From CAZHTF01 sp964535305 (lineage in GTDB: Bacteria > Planctomycetota > Phycisphaerae > UBA1845 > Fen-1342), in NCBI GenBank assembly GCA_964535305.1, contig CAZHTF010000019.1, positions 1 to 44,666 of the forward strand: a stretch of 44,666 nucleotides of DNA, given 5' to 3'. Shown here in pieces: positions 7,342 through 15,942 of this stretch (its first letter is position 1; every line of letters starts with the position of its first letter). Under the pieces are notes generated by a model. That model was not told the origin of the DNA and ran no database searches. It saw only the letters and a list, made by a program, of their open reading frames with translations. The translations under genes and the position numbers were made by a program.

Positions 7342-8934
7342 GTGCGGCGCTCAGGGGCTTGGAGATGGAATATCCTCGCATCAGCAAGATCAAGCGTCGC
7401 CGGAAGCACGGCTTTCTGGCGCGCATGCGGACCAAGGGCGGTCGCAAGCTCATCAGCCGCAAGCGGCGCCTGGGACGGCGCGTCAACGTTCGCCCGTAAT
7501 CACCACCGCTCGGGGCGCGGCGCGCTCGCGGCACTGCTGGTGCTGGCGTGCGCGTGCAGCGCGCCGGTCGCGGCCCGTGCCGCGGATCCGCTGGAGTTGA
7601 TCCCCGCGGATGCCCTGCTGGCTTGGTCGTCGCGTCCGTTGCCGGAGGTTTCGCCGCCTTCAGACGACGAAGCGCCCTCGCCGCTGACGACGCTCTTTGA
7701 CGTCGGGGCCCGGATCGCCGGCCGGCCGATCGAAGGCCGGGCGCAACTTGCGCTGCGCGCGGTGGAGTTGCTGGGCCTGGTGATCCGCTACGAATTTGCG
7801 CTGACGATCCTGGACGCCCGCGCGAAGCCGCTCGAGAACGACCCCGACAGCCGCCGCGTCGATCAGCTCCGCTTCGCGCTGGTGGTGCGGACGCAGGGGC
7901 GCTCCGAGCCGTTGCGGCGCGTGATTCAAAAAGTCGTCAACGAACAGACCGATCAATCACAGGCGACGCTCGCGCGGCGTAAGGCACAGAGATGGAGCTA
8001 CCAGGAGCTGCGCGACGCGCGGCTGCCGGAATGGTGCCGCATCGGCTGGGGCCAGATCGAAGACTGCTTCGTGCTGACGGTCGGCGAGGAGGTCTGGGCC
8101 CAGGTCGCCGACGTCGCCGCGGGCAAATCCGCGTCGCTGGGGGGCGATCGCTTCGTCGCCAGCGGCCGCAGCAAGCGTCCAGATGCATTGATTGAGGTGA
8201 TCGTCTCGGTGAACGGCATTCGCCAGCGGCTGGATCCGTTTGTGCAAGGCCGGGCCAGCGAATTCTTCACGGCCTGGCGCGCAGACGACATTGATCGCGC
8301 GCACTGGGCGCTGGGCTTTGAGCAGCGGGCGCTGTATTGCACGGCGCGATTTCTAAAAGGCGACACAACGCTCGAGCGGCTGTACGCGGACCCAACCATC
8401 CGCGACCCGCGGCTGCTGGCGACGATTCCGGACAGCGCCCGCTACGCGATTTATCGCGTGCCGGCGGGGCAGATCATGACGCGGCTGTTCTCCAGCCTCT
8501 ACAGCACGCGCGGGCAGGACGTGCGCCAGACGGTCGACGCCGAATGGGCTCGCATTCAACGCGAGCACGGTTTCGACGCCGAGCGCGATCTGCTCGCGCA
8601 CCTGGGCGATACGATCGTGCTGCACAACGACCCGCCACACCCGCTGCGCCTGCCGCTGGCGATGACCGGGCTGGTGGAAATACGCGACGAGCCGGCGAAA
8701 GTGCGCAAGACGCTCGAAGCCTTCTGCCGCGCGTGGCAGAAGGCGCTCGACCAGGCCGGCGAATCCGACCCCGGAGCCCCGGCGCTGCACTACGATTCGG
8801 ACGGCGTCTGGTACCTGCAATTCGGCTTTGTCGCCGGCATCGCCTGGACCAGCACCGACCGCTTCATCATCACCAGTTGGTCGCCGACGGCGCTGCGCAC
8901 CTACCTGGCCAAAGTCGGACAGGCCGTGCGCTGA
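7342..8934 (+). CDS. Secreted protein of unknown function; 5' end uncertain, frame spans rpmH
   Basis: Clear coding sequence from about base 7510 to 8934. A hydrophobic segment (ALAALLVLACACSAPVAARA) resembling a signal peptide is followed by about 450 residues of mixed alpha/beta character with no motif I recognise. The C-terminal half has DLLAHLGDTIVLHNDPPHP and FITSWSPTALRTYL, reminiscent of planctomycete secreted proteins of the DUF3352 type; that is a weak resemblance. No ATG, GTG or TTG lies in this frame between the GTG at 7342 and a GTG at 7540 inside the signal segment. Either translation starts at 7342, placing rpmH wholly inside the gene in another frame, or a near-cognate codon after rpmH is used. 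Confidence 0.7.
   Translation: MRRSGAWRWNILASARSSVAGSTAFWRACGPRAVASSSAASGAWDGASTFARNHHRSGRGALAALLVLACACSAPVAARAADPLELIPADALLAWSSRPLPEVSPPSDDEAPSPLTTLFDVGARIAGRPIEGRAQLALRAVELLGLVIRYEFALTILDARAKPLENDPDSRRVDQLRFALVVRTQGRSEPLRRVIQKVVNEQTDQSQATLARRKAQRWSYQELRDARLPEWCRIGWGQIEDCFVLTVGEEVWAQVADVAAGKSASLGGDRFVASGRSKRPDALIEVIVSVNGIRQRLDPFVQGRASEFFTAWRADDIDRAHWALGFEQRALYCTARFLKGDTTLERLYADPTIRDPRLLATIPDSARYAIYRVPAGQIMTRLFSSLYSTRGQDVRQTVDAEWARIQREHGFDAERDLLAHLGDTIVLHNDPPHPLRLPLAMTGLVEIRDEPAKVRKTLEAFCRAWQKALDQAGESDPGAPALHYDSDGVWYLQFGFVAGIAWTSTDRFIITSWSPTALRTYLAKVGQAVR
7365..7499 (+). CDS. rpmH: 50S ribosomal protein L34
   Basis: 44 residues, normal L34 length. The core reads KRRRKHGFLARMRTKGGRK followed by a basic RKRRLGRR segment, which matches the L34 signature (K-R-x-x-HGFxxRMxTxxGRKxLxxRRxKGR) with many substitutions. 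The N-terminus (MEYPRISKI) differs from the usual MKRTxQPS type. GGAG sits directly before the ATG, unusually close. It is normally followed by rnpA, but the next gene is an unrelated secreted protein whose frame runs through rpmH. Short and very basic, so easily missed by gene finders. Confidence 0.9.
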   Translation: MEYPRISKIKRRRKHGFLARMRTKGGRKLISRKRRLGRRVNVRP

Positions 8935-8964
8935 ACGCAATTCGGCGGCGATCACGTAGGGGCG

Positions 8965-10104
8965 TTACTGCGGCGTAGCCTGCAGGCTGTTGTACGCATC
9001 GAGCACGTCGCCTTGCGTGCCCCACACCAGCGAGCCGCTCTCGACCAGCTCCTGTACCTTCGCGAAGAAGTAGCGCAGTACGTATTCGTTCGTAGCGGTG
9101 AAATTGTCGACCGCGAAATACACCGTGATCTTGCCCATGCGCGTCACGTCGCGCGAAGCGATCACCACCGCGATGTCACCGATCAGCAGATCGACGTCTT
9201 GCGTGGTCATCGTGCACGCCGCGCCGCAGGTGGCGGTCTGCTCGCCTTCCTCGATGCGATCGAGCCGGCCCAGGTCGCCGGCGCTCAGCAGGAACGCACC
9301 GTTTGCGTCCTCGACGAAATCCTGCGCGTCGGCCAGCTTGCGCGGGTAGATGCGGTCGTACAGGTCGTGCGGCGCGTTGTAGTGAAAGCCCTCGGCCAGG
9401 ATGAAATCGTCGGTCCAGCTCGAATCCGGCCGGGCGGACATCGGCATGGGCAGATAATGCAGCCCGACGATTCCGGTCGCGTACGCGAAGCCCGCGGCCA
9501 GCCCGCCCTGCACCCAGTCGTTGTCGCTGCCACCGCCGGAGAAGCCGCGGTTGTTCTCCGCGCCGACGAGTTCATCGACGGCGATTTTTCGCATTGCGAG
9601 CAGTTGTGCGTATTGATCGACGGACATGGTCGGCGTGTCGGGAGCGATGTCGCAGTGCGTGCCGACGCCGTGCCCGCGGGCGATGACGTCAGCCAGGGCG
9701 TTGTAGCCCCAGTTGGTGCAGGCGCGGGCGAAAGGCCGCTCGCTTTCGAATGTGAGCTTGGCGCCGTACTCGTCCGCCAGCGACATGCCGAACTGCATCT
9801 GCGTGACGTGCTGCTGGAAGATGGCCTGGTCGCGATCATCCATGAAGTTGCCTTCCATGTGCGTCATGGTGGTGATGTAGAGCGGCTTGGTCGTGCCGCT
9901 CCCGTTGCCGCCGCTCTGGCCGGTGGTCGATCCGCCCAGGCCGCTGCTGCCGCTGGTGCCGCTGGTGGTCGTGCCGCTGAAGCTGGTTCCGTTCTGCGGA
10001 CAGCCGCCCAGGGACGCCAACGCCAGTGTCGCGGCGGCGAGCGTGAGGAAACCGAGAAGTACATCGCAGTTCGAGCGGCGGACGGCGGAAAATCGCGGGC
10101 GCAT
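8965..10104 (-). CDS. Polysaccharide-deacetylase-like lipoprotein
   Basis: 379 residues. The ATG at 10104 follows a GGGGGAA ribosome-binding site. Signal and lipobox LASLGGC (Cys35) are followed by a linker of about 40 residues of Gly, Ser, Thr and Asn. The folded part has features of a TIM-barrel deacetylase: an early YITTMTHMEGNF strand, GHGVGTHCDIAPDTP (a His-rich metal-site-like turn like the NodB H-x-H region), GFSGGGSDNDW, then GFHYNAPHDLYDR. I cannot align all NodB motifs, so the activity is uncertain. Ends 30 bases from the convergent 7342-8934 gene. Lipidated surface enzyme is an inference. Confidence 0.6.
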   Translation of the reverse strand: MRPRFSAVRRSNCDVLLGFLTLAAATLALASLGGCPQNGTSFSGTTTSGTSGSSGLGGSTTGQSGGNGSGTTKPLYITTMTHMEGNFMDDRDQAIFQQHVTQMQFGMSLADEYGAKLTFESERPFARACTNWGYNALADVIARGHGVGTHCDIAPDTPTMSVDQYAQLLAMRKIAVDELVGAENNRGFSGGGSDNDWVQGGLAAGFAYATGIVGLHYLPMPMSARPDSSWTDDFILAEGFHYNAPHDLYDRIYPRKLADAQDFVEDANGAFLLSAGDLGRLDRIEEGEQTATCGAACTMTTQDVDLLIGDIAVVIASRDVTRMGKITVYFAVDNFTATNEYVLRYFFAKVQELVESGSLVWGTQGDVLDAYNSLQATPQ

Positions 10105-10259
10105 GTCTGATTCCCCCAGCAATTTCGCGAACGGAGCGCAGTTTTGCCGGGGCGCAGCGCCGCGGCGCGTACCTGCGCATCGGCTGGGCGAGGGCGTGGG
10201 TTGAATAGTGTGGGGATTCGCGAAGCGCGTCTTCGCCCCAGCGCGGCGACGGAGTGTAG

Positions 10260-10302
10260 CCACGGGTGCAGCGAGGCCCGCAGGGCCGAGCGGAACCCGT
10301 GG
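10260..10302. repeat. Two-stem palindromic intergenic element
   Basis: Outer arms CCACGGGT and ACCCGTGG (8 bp, perfect) enclose an inner GGCCC/GGGCC hairpin. Preceded by TAG to give TAGCCACG, shared with elements at 3322 and 10435. Looks like a dispersed palindromic element more than a terminator, since no U-run follows on either strand. Confidence 0.6.
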
Positions 10303-10443
10303 AATCGATCGTGATCACTATCTTCCGCCCCGGCGCGGCGGAGGGATCTTGCGATGGCGGTTCGGAAGCGCCGTCGCTCGCGCGCGACGCACGACGCGCG
10401 ACCCGCACTCCGCGCACGGTTAGGCCCGCGCGCCTAGCCACGC

Positions 10444-10468
10444 GGAAACGAGCCGCAGGCTCGCTTCC
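10444..10468 (-). terminator. Hairpin downstream of hppD
   Basis: Arms GGAA-A-CGAGC and GCTCG-C-TTCC form a stem with one mismatch and a CGCAG loop, 8 bases past the hppD stop. No U-run follows, so it could stabilise the mRNA 3' end or act as a weak terminator. Confidence 0.4.
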
Positions 10469-10475
10469 AGACGCG

Positions 10476-11570
10476 CTACAGGTTCCCGCGGCGCGCCTGC
10501 TCGCGCTCGAGGCTGACGAAAAGCGCCTTGAAGTTCCCCTGACCGAAGCCGCGGCAGCCATGCCGCTCGATCAGTTCGTAAAAGAGCGTCGGCCGATCCT
10601 GCATCGGCTGCGTGAAGATTTGCAGCAGGTAGCCGTCCTCGTCGCGATCGACCAGGATTCCGAGCTCTTTCAGCTCGCTGTAGTCTTCCTCGATCTCGCC
10701 GACACGCGCCCGCAGGTCTTCGTAGTAGGTATCCGGCACACGCAGAAAATCAATGTCGCGCTTGCGCAGCTCGCGTACGCTGGCGCAGATGTCCGGCACG
10801 TTCATGGCGATATGCTGCACGCCCGGCCCGTAATAAAAATCCAGGTACTCATCGATCTGGCTCCTGCGCTTGCCCTCGGCCGGCTCGTTGATCGGGAACT
10901 TGCATTTACCGGTGCCGTTCTCCATCACCTTGCTCATCAGCGCGCTGTACTCGGTGCTGATGTCCTTGTCGGAGAAATGCTTGAGCTGGGTAAAGCCCAT
11001 CACCTGCGCGAACCAGTTGACCCAGTAGTTCATCTCGCCCAGGTAGACGTTGGTCACAATGTGGTCGATCGCGGCGATGCCAACCGCCTCGGCCCCGTGG
11101 GCCTGCAAAGCGCGATAGCCGGGCAGGAACGGCCCGCGATAGCTGCCGCGCTCGACGAACTTGAAGACCGTGTCGCCGGCGTAGCGAATCACGCCCGTCT
11201 TGGCGACGCCGTGCTCGTCCTCGAACGCCTGGGCCGGCTGCAGCACCGTCGCCCCGCGCGATTTGACCTCGCGCAGCGCCTGCTCCACGTCGCCCACCTC
11301 GATGCCGATCACCTTCACGCCGTCGCCGTGCAGGGCGCAGTGGCGCGTGATTTCGTGGTCCGGCGTGAACGCGCTGCTGAGCACGAAGCGTACGCGGCCC
11401 TGCTGCATGACATAGCTGGCCCGCTCGCGACAGCCGGTCTCCAGGCCCATCTTGGCCACGGGCTTGAAGCCGAAGGTTTTGTCGTAGAAATGCGCCGCCT
11501 GTTTGGCGTTGCCGACGTAGAACTCGACGTGGTCATACCCGCGGATCGGCAGAAAATCGTCCTGCGACAT
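10476..11570 (-). CDS. hppD: 4-hydroxyphenylpyruvate dioxygenase
   Basis: Converts 4-hydroxyphenylpyruvate to homogentisate in tyrosine catabolism, using Fe(II) and O2. 364 residues, normal length, with two vicinal-oxygen-chelate domains. N-terminal domain: GYDHVEFYVGNAKQAAHFY. Catalytic C-terminal domain: iron ligands are His170 (AIDHIVTNV), His253 (GVQHIAMNV) and Glu332 (FYELIERHG), followed by the family C-terminal block GFGQGNFKALF. The ATG at 11570 starts just ahead of the conserved domain; an in-frame extension to 11696 has none of the family's sequence. The Shine-Dalgarno is weak. No hmgA or fahA homologue is visible here. Confidence 0.95.
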   Translation of the reverse strand: MSQDDFLPIRGYDHVEFYVGNAKQAAHFYDKTFGFKPVAKMGLETGCRERASYVMQQGRVRFVLSSAFTPDHEITRHCALHGDGVKVIGIEVGDVEQALREVKSRGATVLQPAQAFEDEHGVAKTGVIRYAGDTVFKFVERGSYRGPFLPGYRALQAHGAEAVGIAAIDHIVTNVYLGEMNYWVNWFAQVMGFTQLKHFSDKDISTEYSALMSKVMENGTGKCKFPINEPAEGKRRSQIDEYLDFYYGPGVQHIAMNVPDICASVRELRKRDIDFLRVPDTYYEDLRARVGEIEEDYSELKELGILVDRDEDGYLLQIFTQPMQDRPTLFYELIERHGCRGFGQGNFKALFVSLEREQARRGNL

Positions 11571-11754
11571 GTGACGTGGCCTTGTTCTTCCTCGGAAAAG
11601 CGCCGCCTGCTGCCGCGCGGCGCGGGAACCAGTTCGCGGTTTACAACCGCTGCCGTCCCGATCCGGCGCGGAGGAGGCCCGCCGGATTGCAGTCAATTAT
11701 CCGGCGCATCGCACTCGTTGACAATGCGATCGTGTGCTGCGCGGGCGGCGCGGT

Positions 11755-13110
11755 TTAGCGCACGCTTGGGCTCCCGGCGAGCGCCGTCGGCCGGCGCAGG
11801 CCGACCAGCACGCAAACCGCCAGCAAGGCTGCCTGCGTTACCGCCCGCACCAGGACCGTAAGCGCGCCGCCGCGAACGGCGTCCGAGTCGGTCGTCGTGG
11901 TGGCGATGAACACCTGGGCCGCGACGAATGTCGTTGCTAGCACGGCGCATTGAATCGGGACCTGGATCCAGAACATGCGCATGTGCGTCACCAGGAACCC
12001 CAGCACGTTCGCCAGCAGCACGAATGCCTGCCCCACGATCAGCAGCAGGAATTGCTCAGCGTAGCGGGCGTAGTCGGGCTGATAGAGCGTGCGCAGAAAC
12101 CACGCCCCGCCCAGCCAGGTGGCGCAGATCAGCGTCGCTCCGAGCGCGAGTGCGAGCGCGAGCAGCTTGCCCGCCAGTCGCACGAACGCCGGCCGATCGC
12201 GCTGCGAATAGCGCGCGACGCGGCTGGCCGACGCCACACACACCTGCGTCAGCACCAGGCTGGAGGCAAGCGCGATGTAGTTCAGCGCCCCGAAGTAGCC
12301 CAGCAGCGCTTTGCCATTCGGGCGCGCTTCGACGAAGTAGCGCGGCAGACTCTCGTACAGACTGATGATCAGCAGGATGCCGCCCAGCGGTAGCGTCTGT
12401 TTCAGCAACGCTGCGACCTGCGGCCAGGTCCAACGCGGCTCCAGCGGACCCAGCCGCAGGGCGCTGGGCCGATCGTACAGCCAGAGCACGAGCCACCAGG
12501 CGAGCGCGTACGTGCAGATCGCGCCAGCCGTGATCCAGGCCCGCGCGTTGGCGCTGGCCGAGAGCGCCGCCCACAGCGGCAGCAGCGTGCCGACCGCCAG
12601 CAGCATCGCGCCGCCGCGCAACAGGCTCGAGCGCGCCGCCAAGTCGATCCGCTCGCGGCGCTGGAAGACACCCCAGTAGACCTCGGCCGCCGCGTGCGCC
12701 AGCTTGCTTAGCGAGACTGCCAAAAGAATCAGCGCGAAGACTGGCTGCGGTTCGCTGAAAAAGCTCCAGACGCACAAGCCGCCCAATACGGCGCCGGCGG
12801 CCAGCAGCCCGCAACTACGCAGCGCGCGGTAGGCTCCGAAAGGCGACGTGTCCGCCGCGTCCGAAACGTACGCGGCCTTGAGCTGTAGCGTGCAGAAGAG
12901 CACCACCGGGGCGCTGAGCGCCAGCGCGTAATCAAACTGGCCCAACACTTCCGGCGAAGTCAGCCGCGCTAGCAGCACGACCACCAGCAGCCGACAGACG
13001 TTGAAGAAGCCCTCTCCGCCGAGCGCATACAGCACGTTGCGACGAAGCGACGGCGAAGCGGCTGGCGCGGCGGGGGGCGCAGCGTGATCCCGTGCGGACG
13101 TGTCGTTCAC
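11755..13110 (-). CDS. Wzx-like polysaccharide flippase (MOP superfamily)
   Basis: 451 residues with about 12 hydrophobic helices, typical of O-antigen/teichoic acid/exopolysaccharide flippases. The N-terminus after a Pro/Ala-rich cytosolic tail reads NVLYALGGEGFFNVCRLLVVVLLARLTSPEVLGQFDYALA, cut here for family comparison: the G-x-G-F ... L-A-R-L-x-x-P-E-x-x-G-x-F pattern is the hallmark of the family. Predicted to move lipid-linked saccharide units across the inner membrane. Starts at a GTG 28 bases after the stop of the upstream lipoprotein gene, so probably co-transcribed. No polymerase or sugar-synthesis genes adjoin it. Confidence 0.85.
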   Translation of the reverse strand: MNDTSARDHAAPPAAPAASPSLRRNVLYALGGEGFFNVCRLLVVVLLARLTSPEVLGQFDYALALSAPVVLFCTLQLKAAYVSDAADTSPFGAYRALRSCGLLAAGAVLGGLCVWSFFSEPQPVFALILLAVSLSKLAHAAAEVYWGVFQRRERIDLAARSSLLRGGAMLLAVGTLLPLWAALSASANARAWITAGAICTYALAWWLVLWLYDRPSALRLGPLEPRWTWPQVAALLKQTLPLGGILLIISLYESLPRYFVEARPNGKALLGYFGALNYIALASSLVLTQVCVASASRVARYSQRDRPAFVRLAGKLLALALALGATLICATWLGGAWFLRTLYQPDYARYAEQFLLLIVGQAFVLLANVLGFLVTHMRMFWIQVPIQCAVLATTFVAAQVFIATTTTDSDAVRGGALTVLVRAVTQAALLAVCVLVGLRRPTALAGSPSVR

Positions 13111-13138
13111 GACCGCGATGGTATCCGATCGGCGCCGC

Positions 13139-14299
13139 TCAGAACGGCTCGAAGCTCTGGCGATCGCCGCCGGCGAGCGGCGCCACCACGATCCGCCGCT
13201 GCGGATTGACCCAGACGGCGCGATCGCCCAGTACGGCGGATTGGCCAGCCAACCCGTCGGCGCGGAAGTCCGCCAGCTTCTTGACGCTTCCGTCTGCGCC
13301 GTAGCGGCGGATCACGATCTGATTCGGCCTGTCCGGCAGATCGGCGACGAGCTCTTCCGCGAGTGCAAACGAGTCGGACGCGCCGCTCAGCGTGCCCTGC
13401 AGCGCATCGGACCACACGCTGGTTTCACCGGTCGTAAAATTGTACGCCAGCACGCGCGAGAGCCCGTCGTCGGCCGCGGCCTCGCTCCACACGGCGCGAT
13501 TAGCCGTCAGAAACACCTGCGGCTCGAAGAAGCTGGCGTTGAGCGCATCCGCGTCCAGCACGCGCCGCTCATCGGTCGCCAAGTCCAGCAGCATCACCCG
13601 TTGCAGCGCGCCATCCGCCTCGATCCACACCAGCCGGCTGCCGCGCAGCGCGAACGACAGAATCAGGTCCGAACCGGCGACATCGCGCGCGGCGCGCTCG
13701 CCCTCGAGCGCCTGGATCCGCACGGCGTTTGTCCCTGCGCCCGGCTCGCGCACCAGAAACGCCACGCGGGCCGCGTCGACCTCGATCTGCACGCCGTCGA
13801 GCCCCATGCCCTCGTCGACGGGCTCAAAAATCGTACGGGCCGAGAGCCCGCCGGTATCCAGCACGACGACGGCACTCGCCGCCGGTGAACTCAGGTCTCG
13901 GATCGCGGCGAAGGCCACATAACGCCCGTCTGTGCCCAGCCCGGTGAACGTGCCGGACGGCAGCAGCGGCGCCAGCAGCTCGCGCTGCCGCGCGTCGCGC
14001 TGGTACAAGTTGCTCGGGCCGAAATAGCCCGGCACGACGACTGTGCCGGTCGGTCCGGGGAAGTTGATCTTCAGGTCGCCCAGATTTGTCGCGTAGTACA
14101 GGCGCGCGCTGCTTCCGCCCACCAGCACCGGGAACGGTCGCTGATCGAGCGGGTCGGCGACGGCATCGTCGATGGCGTCCTGTATGTTGCCGAGCAGATC
14201 GTCGAGCGGCTGAGCCAGATTGGCGGGATCGAGCGGAGCATTCAACGTGCAGCCGGCCAGAAGTGTTGAGACGAATACAGCGAACCACATGCGTTTCAT
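13139..14299 (-). CDS. Lipoprotein with beta-propeller-like repeats
   Basis: 386 residues. The ATG at 14299 follows GGAG at 8 bases. Lipobox STLLAGC gives Cys17. After an Asp/Ala-rich stretch, the body shows recurring 40-50 residue units with a hydrophobic strand, a turn rich in Gly/Asp and phrases such as DGRYVAFAAIRD, AARVAFLVRE, GSRLVWIEADG, NRAVWSEAA and DRAVWVNP. The repeated R-x-V/A-W/F pattern resembles TolB/WD40-like propeller blades. Probably a surface-anchored binding protein; no catalytic residues recognised. Reads into the flippase gene. Confidence 0.7.
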   Translation of the reverse strand: MKRMWFAVFVSTLLAGCTLNAPLDPANLAQPLDDLLGNIQDAIDDAVADPLDQRPFPVLVGGSSARLYYATNLGDLKINFPGPTGTVVVPGYFGPSNLYQRDARQRELLAPLLPSGTFTGLGTDGRYVAFAAIRDLSSPAASAVVVLDTGGLSARTIFEPVDEGMGLDGVQIEVDAARVAFLVREPGAGTNAVRIQALEGERAARDVAGSDLILSFALRGSRLVWIEADGALQRVMLLDLATDERRVLDADALNASFFEPQVFLTANRAVWSEAAADDGLSRVLAYNFTTGETSVWSDALQGTLSGASDSFALAEELVADLPDRPNQIVIRRYGADGSVKKLADFRADGLAGQSAVLGDRAVWVNPQRRIVVAPLAGGDRQSFEPF

Positions 14300-14535
14300 C
14301 CCGTGTCTCCAATGAACTGTTTCGAAGGCGGTCACACGGTCATTGATGCCGGGACAGAAACGCCGATTGGCGACTCGCACCCGGCGCAAGCATTATTCGC
14401 GGAGTGTCAATCGGCATTCCGGACTTGCGCGCGTCAAGGCGCGCACATGGGTGGGTCAACGCGCTGCGAAGGCGACTGCATGCAAGCGGCGCAAGAAAAC
14501 ACGCTTGGGACGCTGAAGAACGGCTCCGGAAGCGA

Positions 14536-15822
14536 TTACGGCGTCATGCGCTGCGGATTTTCACGTGTGTAAGCCAGCGCACCGCGCTTGAACACAAGCG
14601 ACACCGCGTCGCGGCCGACCTCGTAGAGCCAATGCTCGACCGTCGGACAATCGAGCAGCAGCAGATCCGCCTGCATGCCGATCTCGATCGCGCCCAGCCG
14701 GTCAGATTCACAGATGGCGGCGGCGGCATTCGTGGTCACGGCGCTGAGCACCTCCAGCGGGTGCATGCGCAACTGGCAGCAGGCGATGTGCATAACGAAT
14801 TGCAGCGATTCGACCATCGAGCTGCCCGGGTTGAAATCCGTCGCCAGCGCCAGCGACAGCTCCGCCGCCAGCATGGCTCGCGCGTCCGCGTGTGCGATGC
14901 CCAGGAAGAAGGACGTGCCCGGCAGTAGCACCGCGATTGTGCCCGCGGCACGCAGCGCGGCGCTGCCCGCGTGGTCGAGATGCTCAAGATGGTCGGCGGA
15001 GACGGCCCGCAATTCGCCGGCCAACCGCGACGCGCCGATCTGCGCCAGCTCATCCGCGTGAATCTTCGGCTTCAGTCCAGCCCGAGCCGCGGCCTGGAGC
15101 ACGCGGCGACTCTGCGGGACGTCGAACGCGCCCGCGTCGCAAAATACGTCGCAGAAGCGCGCCAAGCGTTCGTCGGCGATGCTGCGCAGCAGGTCGGCGG
15201 CGCTCATCGCTTCAACGAATGCGTCCGCGCGACCCTCATACTCAGCCGGGACGGCGTGCACGCCGAAGTACGTCGGGATCAGCTCGATCAGCGTGCGCCC
15301 GGCCAGCGCGCGGATCGCGCGCAGTTGCTTGAGCTCGTGCTCTGGCGAAAGACCGTAGCCGCTCTTGCACTCTACGGTCGTCACGCCGCGCCGCAGCATG
15401 CGCTGCAACCGCGGCAGATTGAGCTCGATCAGCTCGTCGAGACTTGCGCGGCGTACGGCCGCACAGGTCACGCGAATGCCGCCGCCCGATTGCATGATCG
15501 ACAGGTACGACTCGCCCGCGATGCGCCGCATGAATTCTCCGGCGCGGTCGCCGGCGAACGGGATGTGCGTGTGGCAATCGATCAATCCAGGAACGAGCGT
15601 GCCGCCGCGACAGTCGACGCGCGGCAGGCTGGGCTGCCGCGCGACTTCGGGCAAGTTCGCGGCCGGGCCGAACCAGGTGATCTTGCCATTTTCGACCAGC
15701 ATGGCTGCATCGCGCAACTGCGGCACAATGCGCATTGCGGCGCCGCGCAGCGGGCCGCGCGGAACCGCCGCGAGTGTGCCGATGTTCGTCAACAGAGCCG
15801 GTGGTGCTTCGGCAGGGGACAT
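14536..15822 (-). CDS. hutI: Imidazolonepropionase
   Basis: Third step of histidine degradation: hydrolyses 4-imidazolone-5-propanoate to N-formimidoyl-L-glutamate. 428 residues, slightly above the usual 400-420. Amidohydrolase barrel with the metal motif LIDCHTHIPFAGDR, substrate-binding SGGGI and ECKSGYGL, then KIHADE, AVSADHLEH and ALATDFNPGS with the final metal Asp. The C-terminal GAIEIGMQADLLLLD closes the beta-sandwich. The ATG at 15822 has GGAG 9 bases upstream; an extension to 15873 lacks one. No other hut gene is nearby. Divergent from the lipoprotein pair. Confidence 0.95.
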   Translation of the reverse strand: MSPAEAPPALLTNIGTLAAVPRGPLRGAAMRIVPQLRDAAMLVENGKITWFGPAANLPEVARQPSLPRVDCRGGTLVPGLIDCHTHIPFAGDRAGEFMRRIAGESYLSIMQSGGGIRVTCAAVRRASLDELIELNLPRLQRMLRRGVTTVECKSGYGLSPEHELKQLRAIRALAGRTLIELIPTYFGVHAVPAEYEGRADAFVEAMSAADLLRSIADERLARFCDVFCDAGAFDVPQSRRVLQAAARAGLKPKIHADELAQIGASRLAGELRAVSADHLEHLDHAGSAALRAAGTIAVLLPGTSFFLGIAHADARAMLAAELSLALATDFNPGSSMVESLQFVMHIACCQLRMHPLEVLSAVTTNAAAAICESDRLGAIEIGMQADLLLLDCPTVEHWLYEVGRDAVSLVFKRGALAYTRENPQRMTP

Positions 15823-15942
15823 AGGGCTGCTCCGCGGCTTGTCGGCCACTTGGATTCGGCGATAATTCGTCAAAAGCAGCTTATCGCGCAGCGGTCCCCG
15901 CGAGGACTGCCGCGCTCATCCACACGACCAAAGGATTTCCCA

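Larger units (their letters stand above)
10105..10475. other. 371-bp non-coding stretch with three hairpin elements
   Basis: No supported gene. It contains, in order, the leader of the deacetylase-like gene, an inverted repeat at 10211-10240 (inner stem GCGAAG/CTTCGC), a two-stem palindrome at 10260-10302 and a hairpin at 10444-10468 just downstream of hppD. The piece between the last two is GC-rich with repeated CGCGCGACGC words and no visible coding. Confidence 0.6.

Noticed and set aside
7100..7364. Possible tRNA or ncRNA upstream of rpmH
   Set aside because: No cloverleaf, T-loop sequence or stable extended structure found on reading; only a weak TTGCCA/AACAAT promoter-like pair.
9013..10110. 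Plus-strand open frame of 365 codons
   Set aside because: Antisense to the deacetylase-like lipoprotein gene, whose signal, lipobox and ribosome-binding site are clear.
10266..11861. Plus-strand open frame of 531 codons
   Set aside because: Lies antisense to hppD; His/Leu/Arg-rich translation, no ribosome-binding site.
14971..15942. Long plus-strand frame reading into the lipoprotein at 15943
   Set aside because: The 5' part is antisense to hutI; only the part from the ATG at 15943 has a signal peptide and a ribosome-binding site.
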